Below are positions 44,579 through 54,800 of a stretch of 64,000 nucleotides of DNA, in pieces. A program made the translations under genes and the position numbers. This stretch comes from UBA7359 sp963976795 (GTDB lineage Bacteria > Pseudomonadota > Gammaproteobacteria > Eutrophobiales > Eutrophobiaceae). The stretch is taken from the NCBI GenBank assembly GCA_963976795.1, contig CAXBLT010000015.1, forward strand, positions 1 through 64,000, written 5' to 3'. Position 1 is the stretch's first letter. Every line of letters starts with the position of its first letter. Below the pieces are notes generated by a model. That model was not told the DNA's origin and searched no databases. It saw only the letters and a program-made list of their open reading frames with translations.

Positions 44579-45427
44579 TCAATCATAGGATTGCACTGCA
44601 ACATTGTCAATTAATCGGGCTTTTCCTAACCATGCCGCCGCTAAAACTACAAGCTTTTGATTTATAGGTGTTTTTAGTGTATTTGAATCGCATACCCTGA
44701 AATATTCCGGTTTAAACCCGGCTTCTTTTAACGATGAAATCGCATTTATTTCAAGATTTTCATAATTTGATTCACCTTTTTTTATGGAATCAACAACTTC
44801 AATTATAGCCTTAAATAATAATGGTGCTTTTTGACGTTCGGCTTCTGTCAGGTACACATTACGAGAGCTCATTGCCAGACCGTCTGTTTCGCGCATCGTA
44901 GCCGCCCCAATAATTTCTATCGGCAGGTTAAGGTTTGTTACCAGACTACGTATCACTAATAATTGCTGATAATCCTTTTCACCAAACACGGCGATATCCG
45001 GTTGGACGATATTGAATAGTTTGCATACTACCGTTGCAACGCCTTTAAAATGCCCTGGACGATACTCACCACAATAGATCGAATCAAGCTCAGGTACGAT
45101 CACTTCTGTTGTGATCTGAATACCCTTTGGATAAACCTCATCCATATCAGGTATAAAAACGAGGTCAACATTTAGATTTTTCAAATACTCAAGGTCGGCG
45201 TCTAGTGTACGCGGGTAATTCTCAAAATCTTCGCCAGCAACAAATTGCGTTGGATTTACAAAGATACTAACAACAACATAGTCTGCTAATAATTGTGCTT
45301 GTTTTACGAGTGATAGATGACCTTGATGCAAATTGCCCATAGTAGGCACCAACGCAATTTTCTTACCGGCTTTAGATGCTGCGCCTAACTTCTCCCGAAG
45401 CCCCTGAATTGTTTCTAGTCGTTCCAT
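44579..45427 (-). CDS. panC: pantothenate synthetase
   Basis: PanC joins pantoate and beta-alanine using ATP. The 282 residues show VPTMGNLHQGHLSLVKQA (the HxGH nucleotide motif), FVNPTQFVAGEDFENYPRT, and the KFSS-like loop MSSRNVYL. The start ATG overlaps the panB stop (TAATG). Confidence 0.97.
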   Translation of the reverse strand: MERLETIQGLREKLGAASKAGKKIALVPTMGNLHQGHLSLVKQAQLLADYVVVSIFVNPTQFVAGEDFENYPRTLDADLEYLKNLNVDLVFIPDMDEVYPKGIQITTEVIVPELDSIYCGEYRPGHFKGVATVVCKLFNIVQPDIAVFGEKDYQQLLVIRSLVTNLNLPIEIIGAATMRETDGLAMSSRNVYLTEAERQKAPLLFKAIIEVVDSIKKGESNYENLEINAISSLKEAGFKPEYFRVCDSNTLKTPINQKLVVLAAAWLGKARLIDNVAVQSYD

Positions 45428-46224
45428 TATTCGTATGAATGCAAAGCACCCGGAAAAGACTTATCTTTAACTGCGGCAACGTAATCTTTTATTGCCTCCG
45501 CTATGGATCCTTTGCCAATAAGAAAGTTTTTGGAAAACTTAAACTCCTTATCGCTTAAGCCCAACATGTCATACACCACCAAAACTTGCCCATCGCAATC
45601 TACACCTGCACCAATACCTATAACCGGGATTTCCAATATGCCACTAACTTCTGCAGCAACCTTCGCGGGCACACACTCCAACACTAAACAGCTCGCACCC
45701 GATGTTTGTAATGCGATGGCATCCTGTTTAAGTTTCTCTGCTTCTGCCGCCGTCTTTGCCTGTACTCGATAGCCACCTAATTCGTGGACTGACTGAGGCA
45801 TTAATCCCAAGTGTCCACAAACAGGAATACCTTCTTGCGTGATCCGCAAAATGGTTTCACTTATTTCTGCCCCGCCTTCTAACTTAACCATGTCAGCATT
45901 ACCTTCACTGACCAAACGTTTTGCATTCTCCAACGCCAGTGTTGGTGAGGTATAACTTTTATAAGGCATATCACTGATCACCAGGGCGCGTTGACACTCC
46001 TTGCTTACCAAGCCAGTATGATAAACCATGTCAATCATGGTTACGTTTAAGGTTGTATCATCTCCATGCAAGACCATGCCTAGAGAATCACCAACAAGTA
46101 AAACGTCCACGCCTGTTTTGTCTTGTAGTTTTGCAAAACTGGCGTCATATGAAGTTAAACAGGCGATCTTTTCACCTGTTGATTTCATTTGCTTTAGCGT
46201 CGTTATGGTAACTTTCTTTGTCAT
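45427..46224 (-). CDS. panB: 3-methyl-2-oxobutanoate hydroxymethyltransferase
   Basis: PanB makes ketopantoate from alpha-ketoisovalerate and methylene-THF. The 265 residues carry CLTSYDASFAKLQDKTGVDVLLVGDSLGMVLHG, MVKLEGG and GHLGLMPQSVHELGGYRVQ, all family hallmarks, with the metal-binding Asp and Glu residues present. It overlaps the deoxynucleoside kinase by ATGA. Confidence 0.97.
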   Translation of the reverse strand: MTKKVTITTLKQMKSTGEKIACLTSYDASFAKLQDKTGVDVLLVGDSLGMVLHGDDTTLNVTMIDMVYHTGLVSKECQRALVISDMPYKSYTSPTLALENAKRLVSEGNADMVKLEGGAEISETILRITQEGIPVCGHLGLMPQSVHELGGYRVQAKTAAEAEKLKQDAIALQTSGASCLVLECVPAKVAAEVSGILEIPVIGIGAGVDCDGQVLVVYDMLGLSDKEFKFSKNFLIGKGSIAEAIKDYVAAVKDKSFPGALHSYE

Positions 46225-46865
46225 AATTCAATCGGGTTGAAATAGTGTCTGCCCGGGGGAAGTCGTCTGATGTGTTCCAGTAAAAGATTATAGTCTCTAT
46301 CATTACCAGACAGATCAAAATCATTCGTATTTACAATTAACAATGGTGCCGTTGTGTAATGATAAAAAAATTCAACATAAGTCTCGGATATCTTTTTAAG
46401 ATAATTTCGGTTCATTGGTTGCTCATAGTCATGACCGCGTTCAACTATACGTTGCATCAAAATATCTACAGGCGCTTGTAGATAGATGACAAGATCAGGC
46501 ACCGGTGAATCCAAAGTGAGCCTGTCATACACCTGATGATATAACGATAGTTCATCATCATCTAATGTAACAGAGGCAAACAACTTATCTTTTTCAATCA
46601 AGAAGTCGGATACCTGGACGGGCTTAAACATATCTGTTTGTCGCAAAGATTCCAGTTGCTTGGCGCGTTGAAACAGAAAGAAAAGCTGTGTAGGTAAGGC
46701 GACTGACTTTGGATCGGAATAAAAACGCGGCAAAAACGGGTTTTCTGCTGCAAGCTCCAGCATCAGTTCAGTATCAAATGTTTTTGCCAGTCGTTTGGCT
46801 AATGTTGTTTTACCTACACCAATCGGCCCTTCAACAACAATATAATCTGGATGACCCTGCTTCAT
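46221..46865 (-). CDS. deoxynucleoside kinase
   Basis: A 214-residue kinase of the dCK/dGK family. The P-loop is VEGPIGVGKTTLAKRLA, the substrate Glu lies in LMLELAAENPFLPRFY, the DRS-like motif is replaced by EKDKLFA, and the lid contains RGHDYEQPMNRNYL. It phosphorylates deoxynucleosides (salvage); which base cannot be told. It is set between folK and panB, an arrangement shared by many gammaproteobacteria, with ATGA overlaps on both sides. Confidence 0.88.
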   Translation of the reverse strand: MKQGHPDYIVVEGPIGVGKTTLAKRLAKTFDTELMLELAAENPFLPRFYSDPKSVALPTQLFFLFQRAKQLESLRQTDMFKPVQVSDFLIEKDKLFASVTLDDDELSLYHQVYDRLTLDSPVPDLVIYLQAPVDILMQRIVERGHDYEQPMNRNYLKKISETYVEFFYHYTTAPLLIVNTNDFDLSGNDRDYNLLLEHIRRLPPGRHYFNPIEL

Positions 46866-47353
46866 GATATTAATTTCAGTTCAGTTTGATCTACCTTTAA
46901 AACCAGATCAGTTACTAAACCTTTTCCTGGAATAATACATTCAGGCTCGATTTCAGCTAGCGGTACTAACACAAATGAACGGTGACATATCTCTGGATGA
47001 GGAATCGTTAGTCTTTCATCATGAATAATATGATCACCAAACAATAATATATCCAGATCCAGTGTTCTTGGGCCCCAGTGCTGCTTACGTTCCCGACCAT
47101 GAGCATTTTCAATCGCTTGCAATCTATCCAGTAACGTTATCGCATCAAGATCCGTTTCAAGCTTCACGACCGCATTAATATAATTGTCCTGATCTTGTGG
47201 ACCAATAGGCTTACTTTCATAAAAAGAGGATGCACTAATCATTTGCGTAGATTGTATCTCGCCGAATGCATCTATGGCAGAACTAATATTCTGATCAGGT
47301 GATACATGATCTCTCCCCAGGTTACTACCCAGGCCGATATAAACAGTAATCAT
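46862..47353 (-). CDS. folK: 2-amino-4-hydroxy-6-hydroxymethyldihydropteridine pyrophosphokinase
   Basis: FolK passes pyrophosphate from ATP to the pterin in folate synthesis. The 163 residues begin VYIGLGSNLG, then SSFYESKPIGPQDQDNYINAV and GPRTLDLDILLFGDHIIHDERLTIPHPEICHRSFVL, the complete family signature. Overlaps pcnB by ATGA; pcnB-folK is a conserved pair. Confidence 0.97.
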   Translation of the reverse strand: MITVYIGLGSNLGRDHVSPDQNISSAIDAFGEIQSTQMISASSFYESKPIGPQDQDNYINAVVKLETDLDAITLLDRLQAIENAHGRERKQHWGPRTLDLDILLFGDHIIHDERLTIPHPEICHRSFVLVPLAEIEPECIIPGKGLVTDLVLKVDQTELKLIS

Positions 47354-48681
47354 GAATCAGTCGGTTTTTTACTTCGGTTCTTACGCGGACGTCGTCGCGA
47401 TCGAGGTTTATGGTATCCAGACTTTATTTTATCTTTACCGGCCAAAGGTTCGTTCTGTTGTTCTTTTGTCCAATAGTCTACAAATTCATCCAGAGGCTCT
47501 CCTGCCTGAGAGCGTAATAATAAAAAATCAAAAGCTGCACGAAATTTTGGATGCATTAATACCCGTATTGCACGTTTTTTGGTTCGCTTCAACCTGACTT
47601 GTAAGGACCATATATCACGCGCCATATGCGTAAAACGTCGCGGCATAGCCGTGCTTAAAATTTGTCTTGAGATCACAGTATCGCCTGCCAATTGCACTGC
47701 TTCTATTTCTGACAGGCCATTAGCAATATGTTCATCAGCGATAACTCGCATAGGCTCCCATAATAACGCCGCTAATAAAAATCCGGGCGCAACTGAATTA
47801 CCTTCGTTGATCCTTTGATCTGTATTTTTCAATGCCTGCATAATAAAAGTATGCGGGTAGTCACGTTCCTGCGTATCCAGTAATTTGTCCGTCTGTGGAA
47901 ACAAGTACTGAAATAAATTGTAATGTCGTAACGACTCGAAAGTTTGCAGGGCGCTACCACCCAAAAATAACTTAAGCATCTCTTCAAATAAACGAGCCGC
48001 CGGGATATCTTTTAATAACGCCGCATATTCACCGATGGGCTGTTCCGCTTCCGGGTGAATCCTCAAACCCAATTTAGATGAAAAACGAATAGCACGAAGC
48101 ATGCGTACAGGGTCTTCTATATAACGCTGCGCCGGATCACCTATCAATCTTAATTGGCCTGCTTCGAGATCTTTTACGCCACCAACATAATCAACGATTG
48201 AAAAGTCTTTTATATTGTAAAACAACGCATTGATTGTGAAGTCCCGCCGCCAAACATCGTCATCAATATCACCATACACGTTATCACGGATTATCCTGCC
48301 ATCTTCACTATGACCCTCGCCTTGATCAGAGACGTGATGTGGGGCTCGAAAAGTGGAGACCTCGATCAATTCATCACCAAAGCGGACATGCGCTAAACGA
48401 AAGCGACGCCCAATTAATCGACAGTTGCGAAATAACTCCCTTATTTGCTCAGGTTTCGCATCAGTAACAACATCAAAATCCTTGGGTTCTCTACCGAGCA
48501 AGATATCGCGGACACCGCCACCGACCAAATAAGCCTTATATTCAGCATTCTTTAGGCGATACAGCACCTTCAAGGCATTCTCACTAATCGATGTTCGAGA
48601 GACCGTGTGTTGATCGCGACTAATAATGGTTGGTTTGGGTTTCAGCTGGGTAACTTTTTTCGATTTATCAGGGATTGTCAT
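47350..48681 (-). CDS. pcnB: poly(A) polymerase I
   Basis: PcnB adds poly(A) tails to RNA, marking it for decay. The 443 residues have the nucleotidyltransferase head AYLVGGGVRDILLGREPKDFDVVTDA with the two catalytic Asp residues, and GRRFRLAHVRFGDELIEVSTFR, which separates PcnB from CCA-adding enzymes. The C-terminus is strongly basic (KPRSRRRPRKNRSKK), as in other PcnB, for RNA binding. It heads the pcnB-folK-dNK-panBC-panD operon, which is tightly overlapped up to panC. Confidence 0.95.
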   Translation of the reverse strand: MTIPDKSKKVTQLKPKPTIISRDQHTVSRTSISENALKVLYRLKNAEYKAYLVGGGVRDILLGREPKDFDVVTDAKPEQIRELFRNCRLIGRRFRLAHVRFGDELIEVSTFRAPHHVSDQGEGHSEDGRIIRDNVYGDIDDDVWRRDFTINALFYNIKDFSIVDYVGGVKDLEAGQLRLIGDPAQRYIEDPVRMLRAIRFSSKLGLRIHPEAEQPIGEYAALLKDIPAARLFEEMLKLFLGGSALQTFESLRHYNLFQYLFPQTDKLLDTQERDYPHTFIMQALKNTDQRINEGNSVAPGFLLAALLWEPMRVIADEHIANGLSEIEAVQLAGDTVISRQILSTAMPRRFTHMARDIWSLQVRLKRTKKRAIRVLMHPKFRAAFDFLLLRSQAGEPLDEFVDYWTKEQQNEPLAGKDKIKSGYHKPRSRRRPRKNRSKKPTDS

Positions 48682-48745
48682 TTAAAAATATTATATATTG
48701 AGGACGCTTTAATGTTCCTTATAATAACCCAGTTCAATACCCATT

Positions 48746-48821
48746 GCTCCCTTCGTCTAGTGGCCCAGGACGTCGCCCTCTCACGGCGAAAACACGAGTT
48801 CGAGTCTCGTAGGGAGCACCA
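48746..48821 (+). tRNA. tRNA-Glu (anticodon CTC)
   Basis: A 76-nt tRNA with encoded CCA. GCTCCCT pairs with AGGGAGC, the D-arm is TCGTCTAGTGGCCCAGGA, the anticodon stem TCGCC/GGCGA encloses CTCTCAC with anticodon CTC, and the T arm is ACGAG-TTCGAGT-CTCGT. Most gammaproteobacteria read both Glu codons with a TTC anticodon, so a CTC form implies a further tRNA-Glu elsewhere. An accessory patch (fic and a DUF3800 stub) begins right after it. Confidence 0.96.
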
Positions 48822-48935
48822 TAATATAGCAATGGTTTCAAAACTTATGATTAGTTATTTTAGGGACTTATCGCCTAATTTTTTATGGTCCCCGGGAAAC
48901 TCTGTATTTTTCGTTTCTCTAGAAATCGTCATTCA

Positions 48936-48953
48936 CTGTTTACCGGTAAACAG
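48936..48953. promoter_or_regulatory. perfect 18-bp palindrome upstream of fic
   Basis: CTGTTTACCGGTAAACAG is its own reverse complement over all 18 bp. It lies 142 bp upstream of the fic start codon in a region without genes, which fits an operator for a dimeric regulator. No regulator gene is adjacent. Confidence 0.45.
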
Positions 48954-49008
48954 CAAATCAACGTTCCCCCCGTACCTTTAATTCAAGTTTAAGTTGACCA
49001 TGGCTCTC

Positions 49009-49051
49009 TATAGCCTCCATGATCAAGGTAGCCTTGATTATGGAGGCTATA
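49009..49051. terminator. 20-bp stem-loop between tRNA-Glu and fic
   Basis: TATAGCCTCCATGATCAAGG and CCTTGATTATGGAGGCTATA pair over 20 bp with one G-T mismatch and a 3-nt loop TAG. It ends 43 bp before the fic start. There is no T-tract on the plus strand; a Rho-independent terminator is thus doubtful. It may protect fic from tRNA read-through or serve as an operator. Confidence 0.45.
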
Positions 49052-49094
49052 TTCGTTTATAGTATAAGCAACCATTAATATAGAGACTGATCCA

Positions 49095-50240
49095 ATGGAA
49101 ATAGCAAATAGATCCGGTGGTTATATAACGCAGTCAAATGGCTATAGAGCGTTCATTCCTAATCCATTACCCCCGGTACCGCACATAGAAATAGATGATG
49201 AAATGCAGACATTACTATCAAAAGCTGACCGTGCGCTTGGTAGGCTGGATGGTTCTATACAGACATTACCCGATCCGCATCTATTTGTAATAATGTATGT
49301 CCGGAAGGAAGCTGTTCTATCAAGTCAGATAGAAGGAACCCAAAGCTCGCTTAATGATTTGTTAGAAGCTGAGGCTAAAATTTTTGATACTTCTCGACCA
49401 AAAGATGTAGATGAAATCGTAAATTATGTAAGCGCGATGAATTATGGCTTGTCTCGGCTAGAAGAATTACCGCTATCAACTAGATTAATTAAAGAAATAC
49501 ATACGCGGTTACTTCAAGGCGCGAGGGGACAATATTTACAGCCTGGAGAATTACGTACTTCTCAGAATTGGATAGGAGCAAGAAATTGTACTTTGAGTGA
49601 AGCGGTATTCGTTCCACCTCCTCCGCATAGCGTACCAGAATGTTTATCGGACTTAGAAAAATTTTTGCATGATGAAGCTCCACTCCCATTACTAATCCGT
49701 ATAGGACTAGCACATGCTCAATTTGAAACTATTCACCCATTCCTAGACGGTAATGGTCGTGTTGGTCGTTTACTTATAACTTTCCTTTTATGCCAACAAG
49801 AAATACTTCAAAAACCAGTTCTCTATATATCTCATTATTTTAAAAAGAACCGAGAGCATTACTATGAATTACTACAATCAATTAGAGATACTGGAGATTG
49901 GGAGACTTGGTTAAAGTTTTTTTTAAATGGCATTTCTGACGTAGCAAAAGAGGCTACAGAAACAGCAAGAAAAATTGTGGATTTAAGAGAAAAACATAGA
50001 CTATTAATCACGCATAACTTTGGGCGTGTAGCTGGCAACGGATTAACGATATTAGAACAACTCTATCAAACACCCATTATTACTGTGAGCGACATTGGAA
50101 GAATTTGTGGCGTTAGTTATCAAGCAGCAAATAATCTAATGAATAAATTTATTGAAGACGAGTTACTAGTTGAAGTGACAGGGAACATTAGAAATAGAAG
50201 ATTCAGATATGGATCTTACATCAACTTATTTAGCAATTAA
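49095..50240 (+). CDS. Fic family protein (adenylyltransferase), class II
   Basis: Fic proteins transfer AMP to target hydroxyls. The 381 residues have an N-terminal Fic_N domain with the inhibitory helix motif SSQIEG (S76-x3-E80-G81), the catalytic motif HPFLDGNGRVGR (H214-R225) in full, and a C-terminal winged-helix domain (about 325-375, IITVSDIGRICGVSYQAANNL). The N-terminal inhibitory motif makes it class II, self-inhibited by E80. No antitoxin gene is beside it, as expected for this class. The target is unknown. Lying next to a tRNA and a gene remnant, it is probably acquired. Confidence 0.9.
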   Translation: MEIANRSGGYITQSNGYRAFIPNPLPPVPHIEIDDEMQTLLSKADRALGRLDGSIQTLPDPHLFVIMYVRKEAVLSSQIEGTQSSLNDLLEAEAKIFDTSRPKDVDEIVNYVSAMNYGLSRLEELPLSTRLIKEIHTRLLQGARGQYLQPGELRTSQNWIGARNCTLSEAVFVPPPPHSVPECLSDLEKFLHDEAPLPLLIRIGLAHAQFETIHPFLDGNGRVGRLLITFLLCQQEILQKPVLYISHYFKKNREHYYELLQSIRDTGDWETWLKFFLNGISDVAKEATETARKIVDLREKHRLLITHNFGRVAGNGLTILEQLYQTPIITVSDIGRICGVSYQAANNLMNKFIEDELLVEVTGNIRNRRFRYGSYINLFSN

Positions 50241-50305
50241 CCCATTTTTTACATATAGACTCCCCAGCTATGTATATCTACCAATTTAATATTTAGGCAG
50301 CGCAA

Positions 50306-50428
50306 ATGAGTGCAACATTCAATATATATTGCGATGAATCCTGTCACATAGGACATGACCATATACCCGTCATGGTTTTAGCGCTATATGGCGCCCTAAA
50401 ATATCAACAAAAAATTAGTCCTGAATAA
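50306..50428 (+). pseudogene. 5' stub of a DUF3800 gene with frameshift
   Basis: The frame from ATG 50306 reads MSATFNIYCDESCH, then HIPVMVL, which is the typical start of DUF3800 proteins (YCDESCH with the acidic residues of an RNase H-like site). After VMVL the right continuation (SAIWRPK, compare GAIWCP in the family) is in the next frame, so one base has been lost near 50380. Both frames end by 50428, where the efflux gene's end begins. Full DUF3800 proteins have over 200 residues, so most of the gene is missing. Confidence 0.6.
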
Positions 50429-51877
50429 TCATTTCTCGCTTGACGAAGACGGGGAAACCGCCGATCCCCAACTGCCACCCAAGGCTTTATACAGGGCGAC
50501 CAATGCCAAACCGGTCTCGGTCTCACTTTGTGCAAGTTGATCCTGCAACTCCAATAACTGTCTCTCTGCATCCAATACGTTGAGAAAACTATCGATACCA
50601 TTACTGTAGCGAACGCGCGCTAGTTCTATCGCCTCCGCAGTTGATTCTGCTGCAATTTGTAAATGTGATTGTCGCTGGCGGGCCTTGGTAAAACGAACCA
50701 AAACATTTTCTGTTTCTTCGAGCGCGGCTAATACCGTTTTTTCATAAAATACCAATGCACCTTCCGCAGTCGCATCAGCAGCCCGAATACGCGCGCGTAC
50801 CCGACCTAAATCAAATGCAGGCCAAAACAAAGAAGGCCCGAATGACGCAGCCCTGTATTGGTCTTCACCCAAGTCAGAAAGCGATGTTGTAGTATAGCCC
50901 ACACTACCGATAAGACTAACACGCGGAAACAAATCCGCTGTCGCAACGCCAATACGTGCCGTAGCAGCAGCGAGCCTACGTTCGGCATTTAGAATATCCG
51001 GTCGTCGACGCAATAGATCTGCCGGTGCGCCTATGTTGAGTAATTCAGGCACATCGGGCAGTGACTTAAAAGTTGAAAGTAATGTGCGTAATGCGCGAGG
51101 CTCTTCGCCAACCAATACACTCAAACGATGAACAGTGCGCATGATCTCGGTCTCAAGTAACGGAATGCTGGCGAGAGTCGATTCCAATTGTGCCTGTGAA
51201 CGCACGATATCAAGGTTCGTTCCAAGACCACCCTCTGTAATCGAACGCGTCAGATCATAAGTGCCACGTTGATTAGTTGCATTTTCTTCTGCTACCTTTA
51301 AACGATATTGAGCACCGCGTAATTCAAGGTAAGTGCGCGCCACCTCTGCAGTCACAATCACATGAACATTTCTCTGTTCAGCGACGATGGCATCATAATC
51401 TGCCGCCAATGCTTCGATAGAACGCTTTACACGTCCAAAAAAATCTAATTCCCAACTAGCATCCAATGCCACATCGTAAAATGTATTCGTTCGATCAAAA
51501 TTCGAACCAGTACCTTGACTACGTGCGGCACTGGCTTCTTCATGAGAAATACTACCTTCGCTAGTGACAATCGGATACTGCTCGTAGCGTCCTTCACCCA
51601 ATAATGCACGCGCCGCGTTAACATTGGTCTCAGCTAAACGAAGATCATGGTTATGTGCAACAGCTTGTTCAATCAGTTGATTTAAGGTGTCATCTTGAAG
51701 TCCACGCCACCATTCAACTTCTGTAGCAGCAGCGGAATAAAAACTACTATCTTCCGTTGCAAAGTCAGTAGGCACCGTCGTTTCAGGCAGCGTATATTCA
51801 GGCCCAACAACACAACCCGCACACAGTACGAAAAAGACGAATAAAACGGTAGATGATGCTGTTCGATTAAATAACAT
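50429..51877 (-). CDS. outer-membrane efflux lipoprotein (OprM/NodT family)
   Basis: The outer-membrane channel of a tripartite RND pump. The 482 residues have a lipoprotein signal with lipobox LCAGC (Cys about 22), then two OEP repeats with the coiled-coil helices (NHDLRLAETNVNAARALLGEG and GLGTNLDIVRSQAQLESTLASIPLLE). RRRPDILNAERRLAAATARIGVATADLFPRVSL is characteristic of NodT/OprM. It overlaps the pump gene by TAATG. The DUF3800 stub abuts its 3' end. Confidence 0.93.
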   Translation of the reverse strand: MLFNRTASSTVLFVFFVLCAGCVVGPEYTLPETTVPTDFATEDSSFYSAAATEVEWWRGLQDDTLNQLIEQAVAHNHDLRLAETNVNAARALLGEGRYEQYPIVTSEGSISHEEASAARSQGTGSNFDRTNTFYDVALDASWELDFFGRVKRSIEALAADYDAIVAEQRNVHVIVTAEVARTYLELRGAQYRLKVAEENATNQRGTYDLTRSITEGGLGTNLDIVRSQAQLESTLASIPLLETEIMRTVHRLSVLVGEEPRALRTLLSTFKSLPDVPELLNIGAPADLLRRRPDILNAERRLAAATARIGVATADLFPRVSLIGSVGYTTTSLSDLGEDQYRAASFGPSLFWPAFDLGRVRARIRAADATAEGALVFYEKTVLAALEETENVLVRFTKARQRQSHLQIAAESTAEAIELARVRYSNGIDSFLNVLDAERQLLELQDQLAQSETETGLALVALYKALGGSWGSAVSPSSSSEK

Positions 51878-54800
51878 TAATGACTTTCCTTGCTGTTCGA
51901 TGTTGCATTTTTCAAAACGATGCCGCGGACAATGACGTAGAAAACCGGTGTTAAAAATAGTCCGACCATGGTCACACCTAACATGCCACTGAATACAGTC
52001 GTTCCCAACACTTGACGCATTTCTGCACCAGCGCCTTCCGCCAACATGAGTGGGACCACGCCAAGAATAAAAGCAAATGCCGTCATCAAGATAGGTCGTA
52101 ACCGAATTTGTGCGGCCTCAATAGCGGCTTCGATATGATTCTTGCCTTCATCTTCACGTTGTCTGGCAAACTCCACCATAAGAATCGCATTTTTACTGGC
52201 AAGACCTATGAGTACGATAAAACCAATTTGCGTCAGGATATTGTTGTCCATACCTCGAAACCAGACACCGATTAAGGCGAACAGGATACACAAAGGCACT
52301 ATTAATATAATCGTGATCGGTAACGACCAACTTTCATATTGTGCAGTCAATAACAAGAAGACAAATAAAACACTCAATGGAAAAATGATGATGCCAACAT
52401 TACCGCCCAGCTTTTCCTGCAATGCAATCTCAGTCCATTCGTAACTGATGCCTGCTGGTAATATCTTGCTTGCCAGATTTTCCATTTCGATCAAGGCCTC
52501 ACCGGTGCTGATTCCGGGCACGCCCGTACCTTGTAATTCAGCTGCAGGATAGAGATTATAGCGCACGATTCGATCCGGCCCCTGAATTTGTTTTATCTTG
52601 ACTATCGAACCTAATGGCACCATATCACCATTCGTGTTTTCAGCACGTAAGCGCATTATATCAGTTGGCTCCAATCGATAAGGTGCGTCCGCCTGTGCAA
52701 TCACCTGATAGGTTTTTCCAAAAAGATTGAAATCATTTACATACAGTGAGCCGAGATAGATTTGTAATGTTTCAAATACATTCTCGACTGGCACATCCAT
52801 CATTTCTGCACGTGTGCGATCAATATCCAGATAATATTGCGGTGTACTGGAATCAGTCGTGCTGAATACCTGAGTTAATTTCGGGTTTTGATTAGCCGCT
52901 CCGGCGAGTTCCCAGGTTGCTTTTTCGAGTGCCGGCAAACCACGCCCACTACGATCCTGTACGATCATCTTGAAACCGCCACCGCGACCCATGCCGCGTA
53001 CCGGTGGTGGATCGATAACATAAAAAGACGCACCCTGAATACTGCTCAATGCACCATAGAGCTGACCGACAATTTCACTTGATGATTGACCTTCTCCACG
53101 TTCTTCAAAAGGTTTTAGTAAAACGAACATCGCTGCAGAATTACTCGCCGTAGTAAAGGTTGCGGCAGATAAGCCGGCAATCGCGACGACATTAATGATG
53201 CCCGGGTTTTCTTGTACAATGCGGGTTGCTTCCTGCACAACTTCATCAGTTCTCTCCAACGAAGCACCTTTGGGTAAATCAACCACTGTAATCAGGTAAC
53301 CCTGATCTTGCTGAGGTATAAATCCACCCGGTATCTTCTGAAACAGAAGATAAGTACAGGCGATCAATATAACAAATAGACACATCATGATGGCAGGCCG
53401 GCGGACCAGAACACAGATCACCTTGCCATATTTTTCTTTGCCGCTATCAAACACAGAATTAAACGCGCGGAAAAAAAAGTTTGTCTTATGAACTTCTCCC
53501 TCTCCATTATTAATGTGTTTTGGTGCCCTCAATAATAACTTTCCGAGTGCCGGACTGAGCGTTAGGGAATTAAATGCGGAAATAATTGTGGCAACAGAAA
53601 TAGTCAATGCGAATTGTTTGAAAAATGCCCCCGGTATCCCCCCGAGAAATGCAGTCGGAATAAAGACGGCAACTAATACCAATGCCATGGAAATCAGGGC
53701 GCTGCCTACCTCCGTCATGGTAACTCTCGCAGCTTCTCTTGGTGTCATACCTTTTTCCAGGTTTCTCTGGATATCTTCAACGACAACAATCGCATCATCT
53801 ACGACAATACCAATCGCTAACACCAGCCCAAACAAAGACAGGTTATTTAAGGAATAGCCTACGACCGACATGACGGCAAAGGTACCTATCAGAGAAACCG
53901 GGATTGCTACGACAGGGATCACGGCAGCACGCCAGGATTGCAGAAAAACGATAATAACCAGAACAACAAGAATGATCGCCTCGAAGATGGTCAGGTAAAC
54001 TTTATCGATTGATTGTTCTATAAATTCAGTCGGGTTATAGACGATGCGGTACGCAATCCCCGGCGGAAAAGATTTGGACAGTTTTTCCATTGTCGCGATA
54101 ATATTATCTGCCGTTTCCAAGGCATTACTTCCGGGTCGTTGAAATATTCCGATAGCAACTGCATTTTGGCCATTGAGATAACTGTTCCTCACATAATCAC
54201 GACCGCCAATTTCAATCCTTGCAACATCTTTTAGACGAGTCAGCCTTCCATCTTCACCGCGTTTTACGATGACATTGTCAAACTGATCGGCATCAATAAA
54301 CCGTCCTTGAGCCGTGATGGTGTATTGAAAGGCATTGTCTGCAGACATGGGTGGTTGACCCAGTTTGCCGGCTGCAACCTGTACATTCTGTGCACGCAGT
54401 GAGGCGACAACTTCCTGTGCTGATAATTGAAAGGCAGTCATCCTTTCCGGGTTTAACCATATGCGCATGCTGTATTCACGCGCACCAAACACAATAAGAT
54501 CACCTACCCCTTCAATACGTGCGATTTCATCACGCACCTGTAGCAATGCGTAATTACTGATATAGAGTTCATCGAGACTGTTGTCCGGCGATTCAAGATG
54601 CACCACCATCATCAAGTCCGGTGAGCTTTTCTGGGCAATGACACCGAGTCGACGCACTTCTTCCGGTAACTTGGGTTCTGCCTTGGCAATACGATTTTGT
54701 ACCAATACCTGTGCCGTATCGAGATCCGTGCCCTGCTTAAACGTAATGGTTAATGACATCGCACCATCGCTGGTTGATTGCGATGTCATGTAGAGCATGT

